Shown: positions 41,472-49,760 of the stretch, in pieces
How positions within the stretch are numbered: the first letter of the stretch is position 1
Layout: each line of letters starts with the position of its first letter
Assembly: GCA_029251165.1 (NCBI GenBank)
Contig: JAQXDW010000140.1
Coordinates: 62,001 to 126,000, forward strand
Length of the DNA stretch: 64,000 bases
DNA from: Myxococcota bacterium
GTDB taxonomy: Bacteria > Myxococcota_A > UBA796
Direction of reading: 5' to 3'
Position numbers and translations under genes: made by a program
Notes under the pieces: model-generated
Told to the model about the DNA's origin: nothing
What the model saw: the letters and a program-made list of their open reading frames with translations, nothing else
Databases searched by the model: none

Positions 41472-42410
41472 CTATTCGATCGAGACGTCGCCGGTCTCGT
41501 CGATTGCCAGCGTGACGACGCCGAAGGGCGTGTCGACGTCTGTGGCCGCTGTGAGGTCGAGGTTGAGCGGCTCGTTGTTGGTGAGGGCCTGGTAGATGTC
41601 CAGGCCCGCAGCGCCGAGAGACAGCAGATCGATGTCGATGGGCAGCGTCAGGGTGCCGGCGGAGGATGCCGCAGAGGCCTCACCGCTGACCGCGCCGTCG
41701 ACACCGCCGAGATCGGCAACCAACCCTGAGGCGACCGTGGTCCCGTCAAAGCCGATGTTGTAGTCGAAGTTGGTGAACCAGAGGTTGGACTCGTGCTCAT
41801 TGTCCACGCCGAGATCCAGCTCGATGGAGGCCGTGGTGATGCTGATGTCTGCGAGGCGGATCTTCTGAAAAGAGAACTTCGGACGGCGCAGCGCCGGGAA
41901 GTCGCCGTCGGCGCTGTAGGGGATGTCGAAGATGTAGGCTCCATCAGCCCCCTGCTCGATCCCCTGGCTGGAGGCCTCTCCCTCTGGGGCCGCGCTGCTG
42001 TCGTAGGTGATGGTGTCAGCAGCAAGGGCGAGGCCGAAGTTTCCGTCGAGCCCAAAGCCGATGTTGTCTTCACCACGGACGGCCTGGACCATGTCGTACA
42101 GGTCGCCGAACACCACCGAGGTCGGCAAGGCAATCTCGGAGTAGTCATCCGCCAGCAGGGTAAGGCCGTCGGGGTTGTCTCCGGCGAGCCACTCGATGTC
42201 TGCGAACTGAAGCGCATAGTCAAAGTCTGCGACGGACATTCCGAATGAGGTGTTGTTCTCCACTCGGAAGACAAAGTCAGCGTCGACTGTCTCGAAGTCG
42301 ATGTTCTGGACGTCGAGCCGGTCAAAGGACACATCGAGGAACCCACCGGCCCCCTCAGTGCAGCCGACAGTAAGCATCGCGAGCGCGGCGAGTGGGAAGA
42401 TACGGGTCAT
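41472..42410 (-). CDS. LEA14-like (WHy domain) lipoprotein
   Basis: The 312-residue protein has lipobox TVGC at residues 14-17. VQNIDFETVDADFVFRVENN near residue 35, followed by SFGMSVADFDYALQ, matches the water-stress/hypersensitive (LEA_2) fold. A second similar unit appears near residue 195 (ASIELDLGVDNEHESNLWFT), so two copies are likely. Bacterial LEA_2 lipoproteins are envelope proteins of uncertain role. It overlaps the inactive M16 gene by ATGA, so it is part of that operon. Confidence 0.8.
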   Translation of the reverse strand: MTRIFPLAALAMLTVGCTEGAGGFLDVSFDRLDVQNIDFETVDADFVFRVENNTSFGMSVADFDYALQFADIEWLAGDNPDGLTLLADDYSEIALPTSVVFGDLYDMVQAVRGEDNIGFGLDGNFGLALAADTITYDSSAAPEGEASSQGIEQGADGAYIFDIPYSADGDFPALRRPKFSFQKIRLADISITTASIELDLGVDNEHESNLWFTNFDYNIGFDGTTVASGLVADLGGVDGAVSGEASAASSAGTLTLPIDIDLLSLGAAGLDIYQALTNNEPLNLDLTAATDVDTPFGVVTLAIDETGDVSIE

Positions 42411-43978
42411 CGGAACAGCTCCTCAGTGGTCAGAACGCTGGTCTGCTTGAGCTCAAGACTGTAGCGCGAGAATTCAAGATCCCGGGTGTGCTGTGGTGAG
42501 CCAACCTCGGGAGCGGCTGTTGTGTAGACGATGGAGGCTGCAGAACCTTCACCGTCCGTGGGCTTCTCTTCATTTTCCCCTTGAATGACCGCCGAGACAA
42601 GGGCCTCGGCGTCTCCGGTGACCGCGACGATTCGCAGGTCGTCGGGGCGAACATGGCGGCGGAGGGCGTCATTGACCGCTTCGAGCGTCAGCGCCTCGAT
42701 CTGAGCCGGCAGGGTCTGTAGCGGATCGGCCCAGCCCATGGTCACCGCAGAGACCGCGAAGCCGAGACGACGACCGGGATCAGCAGCCCATAGGCTGATG
42801 CGACCGGAGAGATACTGCTGCATCGTCGCGAATTCATCCTCGGTCAGCCCCTCCGCCGCCAGCTCCTCGATCATCTTCACCGCAGCCCGCAGCGCGAACG
42901 GTCCGTTGACCGCATCGGTGGGGCGAATCCAGACATAGAACGGATTGGCGAGCCGGTCGGAGGCGGGCTCTCGCTCAGAAGACCACCCGGCCTGTCGGTA
43001 GATGCCGACGTAGGCATAGTCCCCGTAGTTCAGGCCACGAGTGCCCCGCAGCGTCTGGTACAGGCGGCCGTGGCTCTGGCGGTGCTCGCCGAACGCCGTC
43101 ATCGCCAGCACCATCGCCGGCCAGTCGGCATGCTCAGGGGTGAGCTCGGTGTCGTGGCCGAGGTGCAGGCCGGTGGCATCCGTAGACTTCTCGACCACCA
43201 GCAGGCTGCGACCGGAGACGCTGGGGACCGGACGCGGCGTGACGTCGCGGTAGAGATCAGTCGGGGTCTCCGTAGAGAGCCGAGCGGCGAGGAGCGCAGC
43301 AGCAGCAGCCCCTGGGGCATGAGAGCGGATCTCCTGTCCCTCGACCATCGGCCCCGCCATGCCGAGCACCATCGCGGGGCGAACATAGCGCTCCGCCAGG
43401 AAGCCCTCGATGTCCCCCCGATCCAAGAGGCCGACCACACCCGCGCGCCCCTGAACGGGGTGGCCGTAGGGGTGGCCGGTGAACATCCAGTCGTCGAACA
43501 CCGACAGCCCCAGCCGCTCGTCGCTGTCCGTCACCCCACGGGTGAGCCAGTCGGTGGCGCTGTCGAGCAGTCGACTCAGCGTGGCCCCCTCCAGCGCCGG
43601 CTCCAGGAGCATGTCACCGAGCAGATCCGCCATCTCATCGAGGTCCTCGACGAGGCACTTTGTGCGGAAAGTGACCTGCTCTCGATCGACGAGGACATCG
43701 ATGTCGGCGCCCAGCGCGTACAGCTCGGCCTCGACCTCTTCGGCGCTCCGCCCGCCCGCGCCGCCCTCTCGCAGCATTCGAGCGGTCAGCCACGCGAGGC
43801 CCTCTCGTCCGATGGGATCATGCGCACTTCCCGCACGCACGGTGAGGTTCACCCAGGCCAGCGGCCCGTCGATGCGGTGGCCGATGCGTGCAACCGGCCC
43901 CTCGGCGAGGTCGACGGGAACCGGCCCCGGCGCGCGCTGCCAGAAGCAGCCGGAGAGCAACAGACTCATCAACATCAC
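42407..43978 (-). CDS. M16-family protein, non-catalytic subunit (lipoprotein)
   Basis: The 523-residue lipoprotein (MMLMSLLLSGC) has the M16 peptidase fold. At the position of the zinc motif HxxEH it reads GLAWLTARM, so it cannot bind zinc. It retains the C-terminal substrate-binding pair region RGLNYGDYAYV, the R/Y motif of non-catalytic M16B subunits. It overlaps the upstream active M16 gene by ATGA, so the two probably form a heterodimeric envelope peptidase. Confidence 0.88.
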   Translation of the reverse strand: MMLMSLLLSGCFWQRAPGPVPVDLAEGPVARIGHRIDGPLAWVNLTVRAGSAHDPIGREGLAWLTARMLREGGAGGRSAEEVEAELYALGADIDVLVDREQVTFRTKCLVEDLDEMADLLGDMLLEPALEGATLSRLLDSATDWLTRGVTDSDERLGLSVFDDWMFTGHPYGHPVQGRAGVVGLLDRGDIEGFLAERYVRPAMVLGMAGPMVEGQEIRSHAPGAAAAALLAARLSTETPTDLYRDVTPRPVPSVSGRSLLVVEKSTDATGLHLGHDTELTPEHADWPAMVLAMTAFGEHRQSHGRLYQTLRGTRGLNYGDYAYVGIYRQAGWSSEREPASDRLANPFYVWIRPTDAVNGPFALRAAVKMIEELAAEGLTEDEFATMQQYLSGRISLWAADPGRRLGFAVSAVTMGWADPLQTLPAQIEALTLEAVNDALRRHVRPDDLRIVAVTGDAEALVSAVIQGENEEKPTDGEGSAASIVYTTAAPEVGSPQHTRDLEFSRYSLELKQTSVLTTEELFR

Positions 43979-45318
43979 GGTGTCTCCTCCAGCACAACCA
44001 CCGTCTGCTGGTCCGCGACCAGCGCCGTGTCGATCAGGCGCACGATGTCCGCCACCGCGACCGCCGCGAGCGCATCGAGGTGGCGGTCAAGCGCACCGGG
44101 GTCCCCTCCCAGCGAGGTGTACCAGCCGATCTGACTGGCCCAGCGGCGGGGAGAGTCCAGCGACATCAGCAGGGCTCGCCGGGCGCGCTGCTTTGCCCGG
44201 TCAAGCTGCTCAGGCGTAAGGTCTCGTAGTGCAGCGATCTCTTCCGCGATGATCGCCTCGATGCCGGCCACATCGCCGCCAGACTTCAGCTCGATGAACA
44301 GCGCCAGCAGACCGGGGTCCGCAGCACTCGGTGACTCTGACCACATCGACCACGCCGGGGCCTCTGCCCCCTCGATGAGCCGGCGATGCAGCGGCGAGGC
44401 GCGCTCGGTCAGCAGGCTGTTCAGCAGCAGCCACGCTGCGCCGTCGCCTTCTCCCGGCACAAACGCCGGCGTCTTCCAGCCAACCGCCAGCCGCGCCGGG
44501 GTCGGCCCACCGCTCCAGTCCACCACAGCCCGGCGCGCCTCGGTCTGCACCGGCTCGACCTTGAGCGGCGGCGGCGGCTCAACCTCGACCGCCTCCCACG
44601 CACCGAACGCCTCGGTCGCCATCGCGATGGCACCCGCAGGCTCCAGATCACCGGCGATGATGATCGTCGCGGTGTCCGGTCGATACCAGGCATCCAAGAA
44701 GCGCTCGATGACCGGCAGTCCGTCCGGCATCTGCGCGACATCTTCGTCAAAGCCGATGGTGGTGTGGTGGTAGGTGTGCTGAGAGAACGCAGTCGCCCAC
44801 AGCGACTTGTACACCGCCGACTCCGGGTCTGACAGCTCCTTCCGGTGCTCTCCAGCGACCGCACCGGACTCCTTGCGAACGGCGGCATCGGTGAGGGCAA
44901 GGCGGAGGAAGCGATCCGCCTCCAGCTCCAGGACACCCTCCAGACGATCTGCACGAAACAGAAGGTGGTAGCAGGTGTTGTCGCTGGACGTCCAGGCGTT
45001 GTCGATGATGCCAAGCTCCAGGATGCGGGCCTGCCGCTCCTCGGCGGAGAAATTCTCTGAGCCACGGAACAGCAGGTGCTCTGCGAAGTGGGCGTAGCCG
45101 GTCGAGCCCGGCTCAGTCTCGTGCCGGGCTCCGACGTCCATCCAGACCTGGAGTGAGACGAGATCCGGTGTCTGGAGCGGCACCGCGATGATGGTCAGTC
45201 CGCTGTCCAGGACCGAGGTCTCTACCCCATCCGGCAGCACACCGGCCTGAGCTGAAGACGAGACCAGGACGGCAGAGAGCCACAATCGGGAATCAAACAA
45301 GCCTCGAAGGGGCTTCAT
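43975..45318 (-). CDS. M16-family zinc metallopeptidase, catalytic subunit
   Basis: From ATG 45318, with AGGAGG six bases upstream, the protein has 447 residues and a signal peptide ending near VSSSAQAG. The inverted zinc motif is GYAHFAEHLLF (HxxEH) near residue 78, with the third ligand in ELEADRFLRLAL. It is the catalytic partner of the inactive M16 lipoprotein encoded next. Together they would degrade peptides or damaged proteins outside the inner membrane. Confidence 0.92.
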   Translation of the reverse strand: MKPLRGLFDSRLWLSAVLVSSSAQAGVLPDGVETSVLDSGLTIIAVPLQTPDLVSLQVWMDVGARHETEPGSTGYAHFAEHLLFRGSENFSAEERQARILELGIIDNAWTSSDNTCYHLLFRADRLEGVLELEADRFLRLALTDAAVRKESGAVAGEHRKELSDPESAVYKSLWATAFSQHTYHHTTIGFDEDVAQMPDGLPVIERFLDAWYRPDTATIIIAGDLEPAGAIAMATEAFGAWEAVEVEPPPPLKVEPVQTEARRAVVDWSGGPTPARLAVGWKTPAFVPGEGDGAAWLLLNSLLTERASPLHRRLIEGAEAPAWSMWSESPSAADPGLLALFIELKSGGDVAGIEAIIAEEIAALRDLTPEQLDRAKQRARRALLMSLDSPRRWASQIGWYTSLGGDPGALDRHLDALAAVAVADIVRLIDTALVADQQTVVVLEETP

Positions 45319-45390
45319 TGTCGGCCTCCTGTACGAGAGGCCATATACCCGCCCCGGGCGGTCCGGGCCGGTTGTCACCCCGGAGCCACG

Positions 45391-45771
45391 ATGAACAACG
45401 CGATCCCCTTTGATCCGTCGACCTCCTCCCGACAGCTTCTTCGACTCCTCCGTCTCCAGCCTGATCGGGCTCCAGGCGCTGCGGAGGTGCTGCCGGAGAG
45501 CGTGCTGTGGCGGATCTACTGCGAGCTTCGGAAGCGGGGTGAGGACGGCGCAGACAAGCACTTCCTGCGCTCGCTGACCCAGCTGTATCGGCGACGAACA
45601 ATGAGCGGAATTCACCTGTCGACCACAGATCCCAACCCCAACGAGCACCGCCTGGTGGATGATCCCATGCTGGCTGAGATCTGGAAGGCGTACAAGCGGT
45701 GCATCTGCAGCAGCCGGCCGGGCCAAGCCGGGAGGCTGCTCAAGGACATCGAGGCACAGCTCAAGTGCTGA
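45391..45771 (+). CDS. Hypothetical protein, 126 residues
   Basis: A cytosolic-looking, basic, helix-rich protein with three Cys residues (WRIYCELRK, YKRCICSS) and a Cys at the C-terminus. There is no signal peptide. I recognise no family. It is divergent from the M16 pair with 72 bases between starts and precedes a cyclase-like gene by 66 bases. Confidence 0.6.
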   Translation: MNNAIPFDPSTSSRQLLRLLRLQPDRAPGAAEVLPESVLWRIYCELRKRGEDGADKHFLRSLTQLYRRRTMSGIHLSTTDPNPNEHRLVDDPMLAEIWKAYKRCICSSRPGQAGRLLKDIEAQLKC

Positions 45772-45837
45772 GGCGCACGTCCCTGCCCACGGCGTGTCTC
45801 AGGGGCAAGTCCGATCGCCTCAGGATACCCCCGGGGC

Positions 45838-46443
45838 ATGACCGACCCCCTCCAGCACCTCGACTTCGACGCCCTCATCGAACGCAGCCTCACCGAGCCG
45901 GCAGCGGTTGATGAGTTGGAGCGCCGCCATCTCACCGAGACTGCGATCCTGGTGGTGGACTTCAGCGAGATGGTTCGCCGCGCGCCAGCCCACGGCATCG
46001 TCACCGCCCTCGCTCGGGCACGTGCGGTCATGGATGCCATCAAGCCAGCCGTCACGGCGCACGGCGGCCAGGTCGTCAGCCCGCTCGCCGATGCCCTCCT
46101 CGCCACGCTCCCCTCTCCCGCCGATGCCCTGCACGCTGCGCTCGACGGACAGCAGGCGCTACGCCAGCGCCACCCCGACAGCCCATGCACCCTCAGCACC
46201 GGCATCGGCCTGGGCTTTGGGAAGTGTCTCCTGGTGGCCGAAGCGGGCATCTTCGGTGAGGCGGTCAGCCGGGCGCGGGTGCTCGGCGGAGACACAGCCT
46301 TGCCGGGGGAGATCCTGGTGACCGAGGCGTTCCTTGCTGGGCTCGGCGCGGTGCCGAATGGAATCGGCAGCTTCCGCGCGCGGCACGATCGCATCCACAC
46401 CACCGGCTTCCGCTTCCACCAGATCAGAGACTACCGAGCCTGA
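45838..46443 (+). CDS. Degenerate class III nucleotidyl cyclase-like domain
   Basis: The 201-residue protein is a single cyclase homology domain. AILVVDFSEMVRR near residue 36 keeps the first metal Asp, and VSPLADALLATLPSP near residue 80 keeps the second. The Lys of the usual K-x-x-GD is Ser here, and the transition-state N-x-x-x-R in FGEAVSRARVL is lost. It is therefore probably a non-catalytic sensor or scaffold. A CRP-like phosphatase elsewhere in the window shows that cyclic nucleotides are probably used in this organism. It ends four bases before the bioB operator. Confidence 0.75.
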   Translation: MTDPLQHLDFDALIERSLTEPAAVDELERRHLTETAILVVDFSEMVRRAPAHGIVTALARARAVMDAIKPAVTAHGGQVVSPLADALLATLPSPADALHAALDGQQALRQRHPDSPCTLSTGIGLGFGKCLLVAEAGIFGEAVSRARVLGGDTALPGEILVTEAFLAGLGAVPNGIGSFRARHDRIHTTGFRFHQIRDYRA

Positions 46444-46447
46444 TCCC

Positions 46448-46476
46448 GTCAACCACCTTGTGTCCTGCTGGTTGAC
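46448..46476 (+). promoter_or_regulatory. BirA-type biotin operator upstream of bioB
   Basis: GTCAACC (46448-46454) and GGTTGAC (46470-46476) form a perfect inverted repeat with a 15-base spacer, the arm sequence and spacing of BirA biotin-repressor sites. The right arm contains the probable -35 box of bioB, so bound BirA would block RNA polymerase. Confidence 0.8.
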
Positions 46477-46500
46477 AGGTCTCCGTACGCGGCCTAGTCG
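46472..46500 (+). promoter_or_regulatory. Predicted bioB promoter
   Basis: TTGACA (46472-46477) is followed after 17 bases by TAGTCG (46495-46500), a weak -10. The perfect -35 overlaps the BirA operator. Transcription would start about 15 bases before bioB. Confidence 0.55.
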
Positions 46501-46522
46501 GGGTGTGGAAACGGGAGTCACC

Positions 46523-47593
46523 ATGAAGCTCGACTGGCAGGACATTCAGGCACGCGGCGCACGCGGCGTCGGGATCAGCGAAGACGAAGCCCTCGCGGTC
46601 ACCGCGCTGAGCGATGAAGCCGATCTGGTCGCACTGTTTGCGACCGCTGATGCCATCCGGCTGGCCCTCAAGGGCAACGCGGTGAACACCTGCGGCATCA
46701 CCAATGCCCGGAGCGGTCGCTGTCCAGAGAAGTGCAACTTCTGCTCTCAGTCTGCCCACTTCAAGACCGCCGCCCCAAGCTACACCACCAAGACCGCCGA
46801 CACCATCGTCGCTGAGGCCAAGCAGGCCGCCGAGTACGGGGTCCGTGAGTTCTCCATCGTCATGTCCGGTCGGGCCATCACCGCGCGCAAGGACCTCGAT
46901 GTCCTCAAGGATGCCTTTGGTCGCATCCGGGCCGAGACGGGCGTGCAGACCTGCGCGAGCCTCGGCCTGATGAGCCGCGAGCACCTCGCCGAGCTGAAGG
47001 CTGCGGGCATGCAGTCGATGCACCACAACCTGGAGACCGCCCGCAGCTACCACGACCAGATCGTCGAGTCCCACACCTACGACGACGAGGTCGAGACGAT
47101 CAAGGCCGCCAAGGATCTCGGCATGTACGTCTGCTCCGGGGGCATCTTCGGGATGGGTGAGAGCTGGGCGCAGCGCGTCGAGCTGGGTGTGGACCTGCGC
47201 GCACTGGATGTCGACAGCGTGCCGGTCAACTTCCTCAACCCTCGCCCCGGCACCCCGCTCGCAGACCGACACGATCTCACCCCGACCGACTGCCTCAAGA
47301 TCATCGCCCTGCTGCGGCTGCTGCTGCCGACCAAGGACATCATCGTCTGCGGTGGTCGAGAGCTGAACCTCGGCGCAGAGCAGATCAACATCTTCAAGGC
47401 CGGGGCCAACGGGGTGATGCTGGGCAACTACCTGACCACCGCCGGGCAGGCCGTCAGTGCAGACTGGAAGATGCTGGAGGAGCAGGGAATGGTCGTGCGC
47501 GCTCCGCCCCATCGCCCACACCCGCCCTCTGTTCCCCACACGATCCGGGCCGAGGGCACCGATCTGGCTGGCCTGCATGGCAAGCCCGTCTGA
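46523..47593 (+). CDS. bioB: Biotin synthase
   Basis: The 356-residue radical SAM enzyme inserts sulfur into dethiobiotin. The SAM cluster motif CPEKCNFCSQS lies near residue 70. NTCGITNARSGRCPEKC, VCSGGIFGMGESWAQR near residue 215 and NFLNPRPGTPL are BioB hallmarks, and the Arg/Cys set for the auxiliary 2Fe-2S cluster is present (TCASLGL, CSGG). The start at ATG 46523 was chosen because the BirA operator and promoter lie immediately upstream. bioF overlaps its end. Confidence 0.96.
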   Translation: MKLDWQDIQARGARGVGISEDEALAVTALSDEADLVALFATADAIRLALKGNAVNTCGITNARSGRCPEKCNFCSQSAHFKTAAPSYTTKTADTIVAEAKQAAEYGVREFSIVMSGRAITARKDLDVLKDAFGRIRAETGVQTCASLGLMSREHLAELKAAGMQSMHHNLETARSYHDQIVESHTYDDEVETIKAAKDLGMYVCSGGIFGMGESWAQRVELGVDLRALDVDSVPVNFLNPRPGTPLADRHDLTPTDCLKIIALLRLLLPTKDIIVCGGRELNLGAEQINIFKAGANGVMLGNYLTTAGQAVSADWKMLEEQGMVVRAPPHRPHPPSVPHTIRAEGTDLAGLHGKPV

Positions 47594-48665
47594 TCGCTAC
47601 GCCACCCTGAATCAGCGGCTGGCCGACATCGCGCAGTCCGGCCGGCTGCGCAGCCTCTCTCCGCTGACCATGACCGGTCCGACCACCGGGATCCGCTCCG
47701 GCCAGGCGGTGACCGTCTTCTGCTCCAACGACTACCTCGGGCTGTCCTGGCACCCCGATGTGGTCGCAGCGTGGCAGGGACGAGGCGCCGGGAGCGCGCG
47801 CCTCATCAGCGGCGATCGGCCCGCTCACCACGCCCTCGAGGAAGCCCTCACCGCGCACTACGGTCGGCCCGCGACCCTCCTCTCCAGCGGCTACCACGCC
47901 AACCTCGCCCTGCTGACCACCCTGCTGCAGCGCGGCGATCGGGTCGCCTCAGATGCGCTGAACCATGCCTCGATCATCGACGGCATCCGGCTGTCGAGGG
48001 CTGACAAGGTCATCCTTCCCCACAGCACCCCCGGCGACATTCCAGCGGACACGACCCTCGCAGTGACCGAGGGGCTCTTCTCAATGGATGGCGACATCCC
48101 GACGCTGTCGGACTGGCAGGGCTCGCACTGGCTGATGGTCGATGAGGCCCATGCCTTCGGAGTGCTCGGTCCCGGCGGACAGGGGGCGGCGGCGGCGCAG
48201 GGCATCGAGCCAGACTTCATCGTCGGCACCTTCGGAAAGGCCATCGGCGCCTACGGGTCGTTCGTCGTCGGCCCGCCGTCGCTGCGGCCGCTGCTGATCA
48301 GCGCAGGGCGGGCGTTCATCTTCACCACCGGCCTGCCCGAGCCCGCCGCAGCCGCAGCCCTCGCTGGGCTTCGCTGTGCAAATGATGGGCTGCGTGAGAA
48401 GCTCACGGAGAACGTCGTCCGCTTCCGCAGCGGCCTGAGCGCGCTTGGCTTGACCGCCCTGGGAGATGCCCACATCGTGCCGGTCGTGCTCGGAGCGGAG
48501 ACCATGGCTGTCGCCCGGTCTCTGCTCAGCGCGGGCTACTACGCCGCCGGCATTCGCCCCCCCACCGTCGCGCCCGGTGCCGAGCGGATCCGGTTCACCC
48601 TCTCCGCCGCGCACACCGCCGCGCAGATCGACGGCCTCCTCGATGCCCTCAACGACGCGTGCTGA
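47577..48665 (+). CDS. bioF: 8-Amino-7-oxononanoate synthase
   Basis: The 362-residue PLP enzyme condenses pimeloyl-ACP or -CoA with alanine in biotin synthesis. The N-terminal CSNDYLGLSWHPDV, the stacking His region NHASIIDGIRLS, LMVDEAHAFGVLGPGGQG near residue 192 and the PLP-Lys motif FGKAIGAYGSF near residue 222 identify the alpha-oxoamine synthase family and this member. ATG 47577 overlaps bioB by 17 bases. bioA and bioD are not in the window. Confidence 0.93.
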   Translation: MASPSDRYATLNQRLADIAQSGRLRSLSPLTMTGPTTGIRSGQAVTVFCSNDYLGLSWHPDVVAAWQGRGAGSARLISGDRPAHHALEEALTAHYGRPATLLSSGYHANLALLTTLLQRGDRVASDALNHASIIDGIRLSRADKVILPHSTPGDIPADTTLAVTEGLFSMDGDIPTLSDWQGSHWLMVDEAHAFGVLGPGGQGAAAAQGIEPDFIVGTFGKAIGAYGSFVVGPPSLRPLLISAGRAFIFTTGLPEPAAAAALAGLRCANDGLREKLTENVVRFRSGLSALGLTALGDAHIVPVVLGAETMAVARSLLSAGYYAAGIRPPTVAPGAERIRFTLSAAHTAAQIDGLLDALNDAC

Positions 48666-48779
48666 GTCGCCCCACGCGGCCAGCAGTCCTCTCCAGTCAG
48701 GGAAGATCTTCAGCCGATCATCCATTCTACCTATCCAGGCACCCTCGGCGTTCCGTAGAGGGGGTGGGGAGGACGAGCA

Positions 48780-49256
48780 GTGCGCCAGTGGCTGCTGGTG
48801 AGCGCGGTGCTGTCCGGCTGCCTGTCGGATGCACCCACCGAGCTTGAGGGCGAGCTGGGCTTCACCGTTCAGGACGCCCTGCTTGTTCCCTGCACGACGG
48901 CCTCCGGCGAGCAGATGATGTTCGGCCTCGTTCGTGCGCCGGATGGCTGCCAGGACGCCGCTCCCCGACGACGCACCTGCGAGGGCATGACCAGCCTCCT
49001 CTCGTACCCCTTCGCCTGCCAGACCGGCGCGATCCCGATGACCCTGACCTCCAGCGATGCCATCCTGGTGTGGATCTCCGGCGCAGACGATCTCTCAACC
49101 GCAACGCTCACCGCTGTCGAGCGCAGAGGATGTCGCAGAGGCTCCCGTACGCTCACCAGTGATTCGCTGAGCCTCAGCCAGCGCAACGCTCACACCGTGC
49201 TCACCTTTCAAGGAGAGGAGCTGTCGGGAGCGGTTGCCCTCACCGTCTGCCGATGA
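48780..49256 (+). CDS. Small Cys-rich lipoprotein of unknown function
   Basis: The 158-residue protein starts at GTG 48780 with a signal (MRQWLLVSAVLSGC) and lipobox LSGC. Six further Cys residues in the mature part (for example LVPCTT, RTCEGM, FACQTG, RRGCRRG) could form disulfides. I recognise no family. It is the last plus-strand gene before a convergent SRPBCC gene, three bases away. Confidence 0.68.
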   Translation: MRQWLLVSAVLSGCLSDAPTELEGELGFTVQDALLVPCTTASGEQMMFGLVRAPDGCQDAAPRRRTCEGMTSLLSYPFACQTGAIPMTLTSSDAILVWISGADDLSTATLTAVERRGCRRGSRTLTSDSLSLSQRNAHTVLTFQGEELSGAVALTVCR

Positions 49257-49259
49257 GCC

Positions 49260-49751
49260 TCACTCCACGGCCTCCGCGAGCCCCTCCAAGAAGCCGTCGT
49301 GGCAGTACTGAAAGTGGGGATGGATTCGCTTGAAGTACACCCCGCGCAGCGGCTTGGGCGGTGCGTAGATCCACGTGTGCATCTCGACAGTCGTTCCTGA
49401 CGCCGCGGGCTGGAGCGTGTAGGTGGTCACGAAGCCCTTCTCTCCGGGATGGTCGATGTCCAGGCGCGCCGTGCTGATCTCGGTGATGACCATCGTCAGC
49501 TTGCGGAACCAGCCGAGCGGGCCGCGGTAGGTCACCTCTGCGGTGGCACCGAGGCCGGTCTGACGCTCCCCGAAGTCCCAGTCCGTCACGCAGACATCCG
49601 GCCAGTATCCGGGATGGTTCCGAAGATCGGAGAGGGTCGCCAGGATCGTCGTGGTGGATGCCGCGATGGTCCGGGTGGTGATGACGTCACCTTCAGCGTC
49701 TTTGTCGAAGGTCTCAGCGGTCGCGGTCGCGAGGGTCAGCCAGATGAGCAT
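49260..49751 (-). CDS. Secreted SRPBCC (polyketide cyclase/START-like) protein
   Basis: The 163-residue protein has a short signal peptide (MLIWLTLATATA). SRPBCC features include RTIAASTTTILATLSDLRNHPGYWPDV near residue 27, and later TVEMHTWIYAPP. Such folds bind hydrophobic ligands. It resembles in layout the secreted SRPBCC protein at 34287-34811, though the two are not close in sequence. The ligand is unknown. Confidence 0.78.
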   Translation of the reverse strand: MLIWLTLATATAETFDKDAEGDVITTRTIAASTTTILATLSDLRNHPGYWPDVCVTDWDFGERQTGLGATAEVTYRGPLGWFRKLTMVITEISTARLDIDHPGEKGFVTTYTLQPAASGTTVEMHTWIYAPPKPLRGVYFKRIHPHFQYCHDGFLEGLAEAVE

Positions 49752-49760
49752 GCCGGGATG

